Assembly (NCBI RefSeq): GCF_001704115.1
Contig: NZ_CP016895.1
Coordinates: forward strand, 1,240,001-1,304,000
Direction of reading: 5' to 3'
DNA: 64,000 nt
DNA from: Acinetobacter larvae
Lineage (GTDB): Bacteria; Pseudomonadota; Gammaproteobacteria; Pseudomonadales; Moraxellaceae
A model generated the notes under the pieces. It searched no databases. It was given only the letters and a program-made list of their open reading frames with translations, and was not told where the DNA came from. Below, in pieces: positions 37,281 through 45,469 of the stretch. A program made the translations under genes and the position numbers. The stretch's first letter is position 1; each line of letters begins with the position of its first letter.

Positions 37281-39596
37281 ATGAGATTAAAGCAAATCGC
37301 TACAGCATTTAAAATAAACCCAAACGTATTACAGCTGGGGCTGAAATATAGTTTATTGAGTAGTAGTATTTTATTTTGTTTACAGCACTATAGTCACGCA
37401 CAGGAACAATATGACACTGCGACAACGGCGCATATTGCTGCAAATGATGTAGAGAAATCCAAAGATATTATTCAGTTAGATACAGTTGTTGTGACGGCAA
37501 CACGACGAGAACAATCCTTGCAAAAAGTTCCTGTCGCTGTATCAATTATTCAGGGTAAAGCATTGGATGAAAAACAGCAAAATTCGCTAGAGGCTATCAT
37601 CAAAGAAATCCCTTCTGTCAATTTTAATACGATGTCAACCAATAAGGACTCCTCCTTGTTTATTCGGGGTATTGGTACTATTTCTACATCTCCAGGCGTA
37701 GAACCTTCTGTATCTACAGTAATAGATGGTGTGGTATTAAGTCGTCCTGGGCAAGCAACATTAGACCTACTTGATATTGATCGTATCGAAGTCTTAAGAG
37801 GTCCACAGGGTACTTTATTTGGTAAAAATGCTACTGCTGGTGTTGTTAATATTGTGACTAAAAACCCAACGGAAAAGCCAGAAGCATATGTTGATGTCTA
37901 TTTTAGCGATGACCATGAACAACGCGTTAAACTGGGTGCATCTGGGGCTTTAATTCCAGGCATTTTAAAAGCCAATGTGAGTGCATTATTGAGTAACTTT
38001 GATGGCAATATCTATAATTTTAAAATGCAGCAAGATGTAAATGGTTATCGTACACAAGGTATACGGAGTAAGTTTGAATATAATCCAAATGATGCAGTGA
38101 GTTTAGGTTTGGCATTGGATTATGTACATAAAAAGAGTACAGCACCTTTTGGCGCTTTAGTGAGTAGTAGCAATACAGATTATCTCGAAAGCATCGCTCC
38201 AGTTATTGCATCTTCAGAGAATCGTACGGTCAATAGCCCCGAGGAGACAATAGACGATACCAACCAAGGCATTGCCTTGACCGCAGACTGGTTTTTGGAT
38301 CATCATCAAATTTCTTCAATTACGGCTTTAAGACAATGGAAAAATGATCAACGACCCATTTATAACTATTTACCAGAAGCGACGCAGCAATTTGCACTTA
38401 TTCATGATCGTGGTGAGGTAGATTCTAAGCAGTTTTCACAAGAGTTGCGGCTTTCAAGTTTAGGTGAGGGACGGGTAAATTATGTGGTCGGTGCGTATTT
38501 TTCTAAAAATGATAATGATGAAAAAACGCAACGCTATGCACATTGGTACGATGCAACGATTCAGGATTATGCCGATGATTATGCATTGGCATATTTTGGT
38601 ACTGAAAGTCGTAATTACGCGATTTTTGGTGAAGGGACTTGGAATTTAAATCAACGGCTGCGTTTCATTACTGGCTTACGTTTAACACGAGATGAATTAT
38701 CTTTTTATCATAATAGACAAGCAACTGTACCAAGCTATTTAGAGTCACGTAATAATATTCGCACAGCAGTTGCTAATTCTGGTTCTACAACAGAAACTGG
38801 GCTATCGGGGCGTGCAGGCATCCAGTTTGATATTTCTCCAACCATCAATAGTTATTTAACGTATTCCCGCGGTTATAAGGGACCAGCCTATAATGTTTAT
38901 TTCAATATGAGGAATATCGATACACCAGTGATTGATCCTGAAACCTCGAATGCCTATGAGCTGGGGCTTAAAACGCAATGGTTGAATAATACCTTACGTT
39001 TAAACTTAGCTGCATTCTATACCGAATATGACAATTTTCAGGCTAATTTCCGTGTGATTGACAATGCTGGTGGAGCAAGTACACGTTTAATCAATGCTGG
39101 TGCGGTATCAACCAAAGGATTTGAGCTAGATAGTCATTATCAAGTCAATGAGAATTTATACCTCAGTTTAGCTGCTGCCAATATTCATGCGCGTATTGAC
39201 AATTTTAAATGCCCACCTGCCGATGCTGCCTGCCCCAATGTCAATGGTAAAACTTTACCTAATTCTCCAGATTGGAAGTTAAGCGCGCAAGTGAATCAAT
39301 ATATCCCACTCACAGCACATCGCCGTATTGAGCTGTCTTCACAATATGCTTGGCAAAGTCAAACACAGTTTGATATTGGTCAGAATGAACTGACTATTCA
39401 ACCGAGTTATGGGATTTGGAATGCAAGTCTTGGACTGAGCGATACTGCTGCGCATTGGCGCGTCGCATTTTTAGTACGCAATATTCTAGATAAGTCTTAT
39501 AGCGCCAGACTGGCAGCGACGAGTTATGGATTATATCGAAATGTCCCGCGAGATGATCAACGTTATTTAGGCATATCTTTTCATAAAGATTTTTAA
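37281..39596 (+). CDS. TonB-dependent outer-membrane receptor
   Basis: Outer-membrane gated porin of 771 residues. Signal region up to SHAQ (about residue 41), a TonB box-like DTVVVTATRR (about 66-75), the plug domain (about 80-195) with FIRGIGT and VLRGPQGTLFGKNATAGVVN, then a 22-strand barrel with the closing strand YLGISFHKDF ending in Phe. The sequence belongs to the broad FecA/CirA-like group without siderophore-specific marks. A good AAGGATATC ribosome-binding site precedes the ATG. Position between a sulfonate/sulfate-ester binding protein and a sulfatase argues for uptake of an organosulfur compound, not iron. TonB, ExbB and ExbD are encoded 4-6 kb upstream. Confidence 0.88.
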   Translation: MRLKQIATAFKINPNVLQLGLKYSLLSSSILFCLQHYSHAQEQYDTATTAHIAANDVEKSKDIIQLDTVVVTATRREQSLQKVPVAVSIIQGKALDEKQQNSLEAIIKEIPSVNFNTMSTNKDSSLFIRGIGTISTSPGVEPSVSTVIDGVVLSRPGQATLDLLDIDRIEVLRGPQGTLFGKNATAGVVNIVTKNPTEKPEAYVDVYFSDDHEQRVKLGASGALIPGILKANVSALLSNFDGNIYNFKMQQDVNGYRTQGIRSKFEYNPNDAVSLGLALDYVHKKSTAPFGALVSSSNTDYLESIAPVIASSENRTVNSPEETIDDTNQGIALTADWFLDHHQISSITALRQWKNDQRPIYNYLPEATQQFALIHDRGEVDSKQFSQELRLSSLGEGRVNYVVGAYFSKNDNDEKTQRYAHWYDATIQDYADDYALAYFGTESRNYAIFGEGTWNLNQRLRFITGLRLTRDELSFYHNRQATVPSYLESRNNIRTAVANSGSTTETGLSGRAGIQFDISPTINSYLTYSRGYKGPAYNVYFNMRNIDTPVIDPETSNAYELGLKTQWLNNTLRLNLAAFYTEYDNFQANFRVIDNAGGASTRLINAGAVSTKGFELDSHYQVNENLYLSLAAANIHARIDNFKCPPADAACPNVNGKTLPNSPDWKLSAQVNQYIPLTAHRRIELSSQYAWQSQTQFDIGQNELTIQPSYGIWNASLGLSDTAAHWRVAFLVRNILDKSYSARLAATSYGLYRNVPRDDQRYLGISFHKDF

Positions 39597-39602
39597 GCTG
39601 AG

Positions 39603-39629
39603 GGCTTTAAAACTGAGGTTTTTAAAGCC
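39603..39629 (+). other. Hairpin between receptor and sulfatase genes
   Basis: GGCTTTAAAA and TTTTAAAGCC pair perfectly over 10 bp around a 7-nt loop, 7 bp after the receptor stop. Only a mixed sequence follows, so it is not a clear terminator; the T-rich arm could allow partial termination or protect the upstream mRNA end. Confidence 0.5.
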
Positions 39630-39754
39630 AATGGTTAAGCTAACGATAACGCCGCAAACACCGCAATGTAGTCGAGTATAAACGATTGGGTTTACGGTTT
39701 TATCGTGAAGTTCTAGCTGGTCTTATATTTTCTATTCTATTTTCTGAGATCAAG

Positions 39755-41224
39755 ATGAAACCTAATTTTGTTATTATTGTAGCTGATCAACTCCGAGCTG
39801 ATGCATTATCTATATTTGGTAATACTGTTGTTCAGACGCCGCATATCGATGCTTTAGCCCAACAAGGGATCGCTTTTTCGGAAGTATTTACGCAACATAG
39901 CGTTTGTTCTCCATCACGGGTCTCTTTTATAAGTGGTTATTATCCACATGTGCATGGGCATCGAACATTGGTGAATTTAATTCAGCCCAATCAGCCAAAC
40001 TTTCTCAAAGATTTTAAACAAAATGGTTATGATGTTGTCCATATTGGAGAACGTGGACATACTTTTGAGGACCAAGCCGCTGAGGAGTCAGTTTCTTATC
40101 ATGGTTTTTCCAATACAGATTTTAACAGTGTAAAAAGTTTTTCAATTGGGAAAATCTTTAAAACAGATCCTATTGATGTGCAAAATGCTATTGCCAAACA
40201 CCCATTATCGCGTGCTTTCTATCATGGTAAATCATCTGATGATGATATGACTTTTGATAGCGCTTGTGTAGAAACTGTGCAGCAATGGGCTGCAAAAGCT
40301 AAAACCAAAGAAAAACCGTGGCTATTATATGTACCATTATTTGATCCACACCCGCCTTTTGATGTAGAGGAACCTTGGTTTTCGATGTATGAGCGCGAGA
40401 CCTTATCTTTACCTCGACAAGGGTATGGCTATCAACCGAAATATTTATCAGCTCTAAGTCAAATGCATGGCTGGGACCAGTATAGTGATGCAGATTGGCA
40501 AGAAATTAAGGCGGTATATTATGGTATGGTATCGCGATTGGACGATAATATCGGCAAAATCAGACAGGCACTGCAAAAACACCATTTGGATGAAAATACT
40601 TATTTTGTAATATTTTCGGATCATGGCGAATATTTAGGTGATTATGGTGCCGTTGAAAAGTGGCCGAGTGGTGTACATGAGTGTTTAACACGTTCGCCAT
40701 TAATTATTGCAGGTAAAGATATTCAGCAAAACAAACAATCAAGCGCATTAATTGAATTGATTGATGTCTTCCCAACACTCTTAGAACTGGCCGGTATAGA
40801 AAGTAAGCATCGGCATTATGGCAAAAGTTTTAAAGCATTATTGTCGAATCCCGAACAACAGCATCGTCATGCGGTATTTAGCGAGGGGGGATTTAATTGC
40901 AATGAAAAGGATATTTTGGAAGATCCACCTTACCCATATGACCTCAAAGGTAAAATACAGCACATGAATCCTAAGCTGGTGGGAAAAGTTGCTTGTATTC
41001 GAACCCAACATTGGAGCTATGTTTGGCGATTATATGAGCAGCATGAGCTATATGATCGTTGTGAAGACCCGCATGAAACGACAAACTTAATCGATCAGCC
41101 AGAATATATCGAAATAATACATCATTTAAGAGATCAATTACTGCAGTGGCTTATTGAAACAGAAGATGAAATACCTGCCGTAGTAGCCGCAAAAATAACG
41201 CAGATCGATTTACCGCATCCATAG
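39755..41224 (+). CDS. Cys-type sulfatase (alkaline phosphatase superfamily)
   Basis: Predicted sulfate-ester hydrolase of 489 residues. Metal-binding start FVIIVADQLRADAL with D11 and Q12; the modified-cysteine motif CSPSR at residues 51-55 (C-x-P-x-R), whose Cys becomes formylglycine; and the second metal site SDHGEYLGDYG at about 288-298. DPHPPF near residue 212 is typical of choline-sulfatase and related enzymes. No signal peptide with the chosen ATG, so it should be cytoplasmic. A TTG at 39686 would add 23 hydrophobic residues (AGLIFSILFSEI), which could in principle act as a signal. No formylglycine-generating enzyme is encoded in the window. The substrate is unknown; phosphonate monoesters are an alternative. 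Confidence 0.85.
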   Translation: MKPNFVIIVADQLRADALSIFGNTVVQTPHIDALAQQGIAFSEVFTQHSVCSPSRVSFISGYYPHVHGHRTLVNLIQPNQPNFLKDFKQNGYDVVHIGERGHTFEDQAAEESVSYHGFSNTDFNSVKSFSIGKIFKTDPIDVQNAIAKHPLSRAFYHGKSSDDDMTFDSACVETVQQWAAKAKTKEKPWLLYVPLFDPHPPFDVEEPWFSMYERETLSLPRQGYGYQPKYLSALSQMHGWDQYSDADWQEIKAVYYGMVSRLDDNIGKIRQALQKHHLDENTYFVIFSDHGEYLGDYGAVEKWPSGVHECLTRSPLIIAGKDIQQNKQSSALIELIDVFPTLLELAGIESKHRHYGKSFKALLSNPEQQHRHAVFSEGGFNCNEKDILEDPPYPYDLKGKIQHMNPKLVGKVACIRTQHWSYVWRLYEQHELYDRCEDPHETTNLIDQPEYIEIIHHLRDQLLQWLIETEDEIPAVVAAKITQIDLPHP

Positions 41225-41772
41225 TATTATTGCTAATTTTCTGGGTGTTCTGCAAATAGACTAAGAGGGGGCTAAGTTATAGGCTTTACAGCGTTCTTTA
41301 TCCATGTTGAGTGTTAAGACGGGTACCTTGTATAACGCGTGTACATCGTTCAGTCTTATAAATAGAGCTATAGCCAGTTAAGTTTATTTATAAAGATCAG
41401 ACCAAGATGTTATCAGCAAAGCCCTCAATAAAATCTGTTGAGGGTATAATGATATTGTTTATATTTAATTTGTAATATTTGTTATGTTTAAAAATATTTA
41501 AAATAATTATTATAAAGAAGCGAGAATAATCTGTCTTATTTTAAATTGAGATATCTAAAAATATTTTCGATGATGCTTGGTATTTAATTTAGTTTGGCTG
41601 GAGGAGTGCGTGTAGCCAGCGCTAATAAAAATGAGTTAATTTGATCAAATGTTATACATAACTATTTGCAATATAAAGAGTTTAAGCTGCTAATAGCAAA
41701 TAAATTTTTACTTTGACATAAATATTGTTTTTAGTTTATAGTTACGCCATTAATGATTAATACTTTTGTAAT
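41225..41772 (+). promoter_or_regulatory. Spacer with sigma70 promoter for a small gene
   Basis: No gene is seen in most of these 548 bp. A short hairpin CCCTCAA/TTGAGGG lies at 41422-41444 without a T tract. A strong promoter stands at the end: TTGACA at 41713-41718, an 18-bp spacer, and TATAGT at 41737-41742, which would start transcription near 41749, about 24 nt before the small ORF at 41773. Confidence 0.6.
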
Positions 41773-41961
41773 ATGTCTATAATAAATGAAAATTGCAGAG
41801 AAAAACTGCGTGAAGCATTGCCGCCAGATCACATTTTAATAGCTAAGCATGAACTTCAAAATCTGTATAAGAAGTTATCTGAGTATGAGCTATTGATTCA
41901 AAAATATCAGCAGGAACGTGAATATTTTTTAAGTTTAATTGATGAAAAAATTATGAAATAA
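41773..41961 (+). CDS. Small charged helical protein
   Basis: Hypothetical protein of 62 residues, predicted mainly helical. The middle and end (HELQNLYKKLSEYELLIQKY and beyond) look like a coiled coil with heptad leucines and many charged residues. No signal peptide and no cysteine pair other than one Cys at residue 8. A near-consensus promoter 31-60 bp upstream supports expression, although the ribosome-binding site is poor, perhaps almost leaderless. Its last 11 bp overlap the end of the convergent regulator gene. I do not recognise the family; a dimerising partner or anti-regulator is possible but unproven. Confidence 0.55.
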   Translation: MSIINENCREKLREALPPDHILIAKHELQNLYKKLSEYELLIQKYQQEREYFLSLIDEKIMK

Positions 41962-41971
41962 ATTCATCAAT
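41938..41971. other. Dyad across the overlapping 3' ends
   Basis: ATTGATGAA (41938-41946) and TTCATCAAT (41963-41971) form a perfect 9-bp inverted repeat enclosing both stop codons of the convergent pair. It lacks a clear T tract but is placed to stabilise or end both mRNAs. Confidence 0.5.
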
Positions 41972-42361
41972 AATTGAAAGGATGATTTTCTTCTGTTGTG
42001 CTGAGAGCTTTTTAAATTTAAGTAAATAGTCAATATCATCTGCAGCTGCGGTATATGAGGTCGAATTGCTCATTTCTGAGTCACCAAAACGTAGCCATTG
42101 ATTTGAAACATTGAGCCATAATGCCAGTATAGAAAGTTTATCTTGACTGGGGATAGCTTTGCCTTGCAACCAATTATTTGCAGATTGAATACTTATACTC
42201 TGACCATGATAGCGATTATTAAATTCGTTGGCTAAATAGGTTGGACTAATTGGATGCTTACAATCAAGTAACGCCTTATTCAGGCGTTTTGAAAATGCGA
42301 CTTTTTCTTGCTGGTTACTCATATTAAAACATTCGGCTAAACTGCTATCAATTATATACAT
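41951..42361 (-). CDS. XRE-like helix-turn-helix regulator
   Basis: Small DNA-binding protein of up to 136 residues. The central part (about 20-95) reads as a phage-repressor-type domain: FSKRLNKALLDC, then YLANEFNNRYHGQSISIQSA, NNWLQGKAIPSQDKL, ILALWLNVSNQWLRFG. The C terminus (about 100-136) is a lysine-rich helical tail. An internal ATG at 42322 (MSNQQEKVAF) starts closer to the domain and may be the true start; neither has a strong ribosome-binding site. Related proteins occur in phages and as chromosomal regulators; no prophage genes are around it. Target unknown; it converges on the small helical protein gene. Confidence 0.7.
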   Translation of the reverse strand: MYIIDSSLAECFNMSNQQEKVAFSKRLNKALLDCKHPISPTYLANEFNNRYHGQSISIQSANNWLQGKAIPSQDKLSILALWLNVSNQWLRFGDSEMSNSTSYTAAADDIDYLLKFKKLSAQQKKIILSIIDEFIS

Positions 42362-42839
42362 TTTCTGCTTTTTAACTTTTATAAATTGTTATTTTTTCTT
42401 CATATTTGATGGATTATATCGATAAAATGTAAAGTGCTATTGCATCTAAAGATTGTAGCCTATTTATTTGATAAATATTATTTTTAATTTCAAATTTTTA
42501 TTTAAAACCGTGATCTTATACTAAGTTTAACTTTAGTCAGCACAGATTTTTTTTGCAGGAAATGGCTAAAAATCCTATTGGCTATTCATGATCTAGAACT
42601 TCTAAGTCATTTTTAATCAATAAAAATGACTCTATAAGATTAAAGCTAATAATATCAGATAGTAAGGATCATAAATTTAAGCAGCTATGACTAAAAATGG
42701 GTATGTTGAAAAAGATAAAATTGCGAAAATTGAACAATAAACGCTCAAATGTCTTTTATGTAAGATATTGTTTCTTAAAGATATATAATAAAAAAATAAA
42801 TACAATCAATTAATAATTGAAATTTTAATCAAGTTTTGA
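42362..42839. other. AT-rich spacer before the third adhesin
   Basis: About 480 bp of A/T-rich sequence without a supported gene on either strand. It holds the promoter side of the minus-strand regulator and the region upstream of the adhesin leader. I see no further hairpin or site that I can support. Confidence 0.5.
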
Positions 42840-43002
42840 TTGGTAAAATGGTTCTGTTTTGTATATGATTACACCAGTGTCGCATAGTGGCGACTGGGTA
42901 AGGATGGCGAACTTCCTGAATAACCACGCATTCGTCTCAGTTTTGCTGGTTTACATCATCCTAGGGTAAGCCAGTCTTTTTACAAAAATTGAAGGAATTT
43001 AT
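42840..43002 (+). promoter_or_regulatory. Promoter and structured leader with terminator-like hairpin
   Basis: A possible promoter (TTGGTA 42840-42845, 18 bp, TATGAT 42864-42869) would start near 42876, where sequence turns GC-richer and structured. Hairpin 1: CCAG..TCGC (42874-42883) with GCGACTGG (42890-42897). Hairpin 2: CTGGTTTAC (42946-42954) with GTAAGCCAG (42966-42974), then TCTTTTT, which resembles an intrinsic terminator. A competing fold pairs GACTGG (42892-42897) with CCAGTC (42971-42976), and AGGATG (42901-42906) with CATCCT (42957-42962), breaking both hairpins. The ribosome-binding site GAAGGA (42991-42996) lies after the T run and could pair partly with TTCCT at 42913-42917. 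It looks like an attenuator or riboswitch-like leader; the signal is unknown. Confidence 0.55.
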
Positions 43003-44826
43003 ATGAAACTTCAGAAAACATTTTTAGCAGCAAGTTTGGCGCTAGTAGCAGCTTCAGTAAGTGCGCAACAAGCAAAACCAGTACAGGTAACAGATGGTCT
43101 AGTTTCTGGTGAGTCAATTTACCAAGGTCCTACTCATATTGGCGGTACAAACCAAGGTTATGTGCAAGCTCCTGTTTATGGCGTACATGCTACACAAGAT
43201 GACCAGAAGTATGGTGCACCACATTATGCCAATAACTATTTGCCAACAATTAAAGATGTCAACAATAGTGCTGGTCAATGGGTAGGTATTGATCTCGGTA
43301 GTAATACTGTCGGTTCAACAACTGCTGGTAACGCGATTAAATATGACGTCTTTAAATATAAAGGCAGCAATAATGAAACTGTTTTTGAGTTTGTTAACCC
43401 TACAACAGGTGAATCTTCAGGTTACTTTGTTAAATCTGGTAATGATCTAGTTGCTTATACTGGCAAAGTTGACGTAAAAACCTTGGAAAAAGGTGGTCAA
43501 ATTGAAGGAACTACAGGTGCGACACTGAATTCAGGTTTTGAAAACAAAGTCGTGAATGGTGAGCATGTACTTTATGGTTATCAAGGTGCTAAAGTTAACC
43601 AAACTGGTGGTGTAGACGGTACCATCGTTAACCCAGACGGTACAGAAGAAAAAGTCAAAGGCAACTTTGGTCAAACTACAGCACAAGCGACTGATGTTCG
43701 TTATGTGCAATCAGGTATTTTAGCCAATACTGGTCGTGGTCCACAAATTGACCCATCAAAAAATATTTATGGTGTGAGTGCACGTGATAACAATAACGTG
43801 ACTATGATGACTGGTAATGGTATTGCTTTAGCTGATTTATCAAATAATGGTCAATTGCAAACTGACGGTAGTGTCATTACCAATGATAAATTAATTGACT
43901 CTAAAGTGAGCGGTACGCAAAAATCACGTCAATACGACGTTGGTGGCAAAACTGTTGTTGAAATCTATAACAATGACAAAGGCAATGAGCTCGAGTCTAA
44001 GTTCTATGAATATTCAAATGGTACGCTCGTTGAGTATAAAGGTGATAAACCTGTAGCTGGTACACATACTAAAACTGGTACTGCAGAATATAACGAAGGT
44101 ACTTGGCAAACATCTAAAACTCACAATACTGTAACCAACCAGAATGTGACTTATAGTGAATCTACTTATACAACAGACAAAACTGTTGTGAATGCTGGTA
44201 TTACAACACCAGGTGGTTCAACTACAAACGTACTTTCTGAATTTGGTGGCGATAAAACTAAATTGCAATCACAGCAATCTGTTTCTACCGGTATCATTGG
44301 TCAAAACGAAGATAAGTCTAACAAATATGGCTTAGAAGTTGCGAAAACCAACGAAAAAGGCGAAACAGCAAAAACAACTGTAACTGCTGATGGTATTTCT
44401 ACTACTGGTGTAATCAACGCGGCTGACTATCAAATCAATGGTCAAAGTATCGTTGAATCAATCGACACTTCGGTGGGTAAAGCGACTGCAGAAATCGATA
44501 AGAAAATTGTAGAAGTTGATCAACGTTTACAACAATTCAATAGCGTTGCTTCTGACTTGAACAACCGTATTGATGACGTTGAGAAAACTGCTTACCGTGG
44601 TGTTGCAATTGCGTTGGCTGCTCAACAAGCTATTCCTAACCTAGGCGCAGGTCAAACTGCTGTGTTTGGTGGTGCAGGTGTGTATAAGAGTGAAGGTGCT
44701 GGTGCTTTAGGTATCGCAACTGTACTTCCAGATGGTCGTACTTCATTCAGCGGTGCATTCGGTGTAGCGGGCGGCGGTGAAGTTGGTGGTCGTATCGGTG
44801 TATCTTATGTATTCGGTGGAAAATAA
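43003..44826 (+). CDS. YadA-anchor surface protein without head repeats
   Basis: Predicted trimeric autotransporter-like outer-membrane protein, 607 residues. An ordinary signal peptide (MKLQKTFLAASLALVAASVS, cleaved near SAQQ) replaces the extended signal region of the two giant adhesins. The passenger (about 25-480) has no SIALG-type head repeats and is rich in Gly, Thr, Asn and Val. A coiled coil (about 490-535, KATAEIDKKIVEVDQRLQQF, then LNNRIDDVEKTAYRGV) leads into the four-strand YadA-like anchor (about 540-607) ending YVFGGK. A GAAGGA ribosome-binding site sits 6 bp before the ATG. The passenger family is not recognised. It has its own leader and terminator and no TpgA partner. Confidence 0.82.
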   Translation: MKLQKTFLAASLALVAASVSAQQAKPVQVTDGLVSGESIYQGPTHIGGTNQGYVQAPVYGVHATQDDQKYGAPHYANNYLPTIKDVNNSAGQWVGIDLGSNTVGSTTAGNAIKYDVFKYKGSNNETVFEFVNPTTGESSGYFVKSGNDLVAYTGKVDVKTLEKGGQIEGTTGATLNSGFENKVVNGEHVLYGYQGAKVNQTGGVDGTIVNPDGTEEKVKGNFGQTTAQATDVRYVQSGILANTGRGPQIDPSKNIYGVSARDNNNVTMMTGNGIALADLSNNGQLQTDGSVITNDKLIDSKVSGTQKSRQYDVGGKTVVEIYNNDKGNELESKFYEYSNGTLVEYKGDKPVAGTHTKTGTAEYNEGTWQTSKTHNTVTNQNVTYSESTYTTDKTVVNAGITTPGGSTTNVLSEFGGDKTKLQSQQSVSTGIIGQNEDKSNKYGLEVAKTNEKGETAKTTVTADGISTTGVINAADYQINGQSIVESIDTSVGKATAEIDKKIVEVDQRLQQFNSVASDLNNRIDDVEKTAYRGVAIALAAQQAIPNLGAGQTAVFGGAGVYKSEGAGALGIATVLPDGRTSFSGAFGVAGGGEVGGRIGVSYVFGGK

Positions 44827-44865
44827 GTCATTATCTTAAAATGATTTATCCATAGATAACAAGAG

Positions 44866-44895
44866 ACTGAACCCTTATTGGGTTCAGTTTTTTTT
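44866..44895 (+). terminator. Terminator of the third adhesin gene
   Basis: ACTGAACCC and GGGTTCAGT form a perfect 9-bp stem around a 5-nt loop, followed by a run of T. It lies 40 bp after the stop. Confidence 0.93.
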
Positions 44896-45003
44896 GCAAT
44901 AGAAAAAAGATTAAACAAAGCTAAATGCCTAAAGATATTCTAAAGAAAAGATGTAATAGCCATGCGTTCTATTGCATGGCTGGATTCGAATTATGGATTC
45001 GAA

Positions 45004-45387
45004 TTAATAGGGCAGTAAAATAATTAACCAGCTTAGAAAAATAATACTAAGCGCAATAAATTGCGCTGCGCTCCCCATATCTTTGGCATTTTTTGATAAT
45101 GGATGTTGGTCTAAAGAAATTCGATCGACAACAGCTTCAATCGCAGAATTAAACAGTTCAACAATAATCGCCAGTAAACAGACCATAATCATGATTGCAC
45201 GCTCTGCACGACTGACATCAAAATAAAAACTCAATGGTATGAGAAGCATGTTAATGAAGATGATTTGTCTAAAAGCTGCCTCATGTTTAAAAGCAGCTTT
45301 GAAACCAGAAAGTGAATATCGAGCGGCATTGAAGATGCGCTTTATACCTGTTTTACCTTTTAAAGGTGAGAAATGATCCATAACCAT
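45004..45387 (-). CDS. dgkA: Diacylglycerol kinase DgkA
   Basis: Small inner-membrane kinase, 127 residues (E. coli 121), that phosphorylates diacylglycerol released when membrane lipids donate head groups. Three membrane helices follow an amphipathic N terminus (RIFNAARYSLSGFKAAFKHE). The catalytic signature VELFNSAIEAVVDR, with its metal-binding glutamates, is intact. An ATG two codons in (45381) is an equally possible start. A 13-bp tandem repeat (TGGATTCGAATTA twice, 44981-45006) runs into the stop codon. It shares orientation with glpQ, 82 bp apart, another lipid-related gene. Confidence 0.92.
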   Translation of the reverse strand: MVMDHFSPLKGKTGIKRIFNAARYSLSGFKAAFKHEAAFRQIIFINMLLIPLSFYFDVSRAERAIMIMVCLLAIIVELFNSAIEAVVDRISLDQHPLSKNAKDMGSAAQFIALSIIFLSWLIILLPY

Positions 45388-45469
45388 AAAAATATAATTT
45401 TAATATTACAGATATCATACCTTCGAATGGCTATAAATCCTATTTCAAATAGCTCGAGAACTGATTAAA

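Noticed and set aside
37281..39596. Siderophore receptor
   Set aside because: The receptor fold alone would allow it, but there is no siderophore gene, Fur-box was not recognised, and the neighbours are sulfur-related.
41951..42361. Prophage remnant around the XRE-like regulator
   Set aside because: No integrase, structural or lysis genes lie near; the regulator stands alone.
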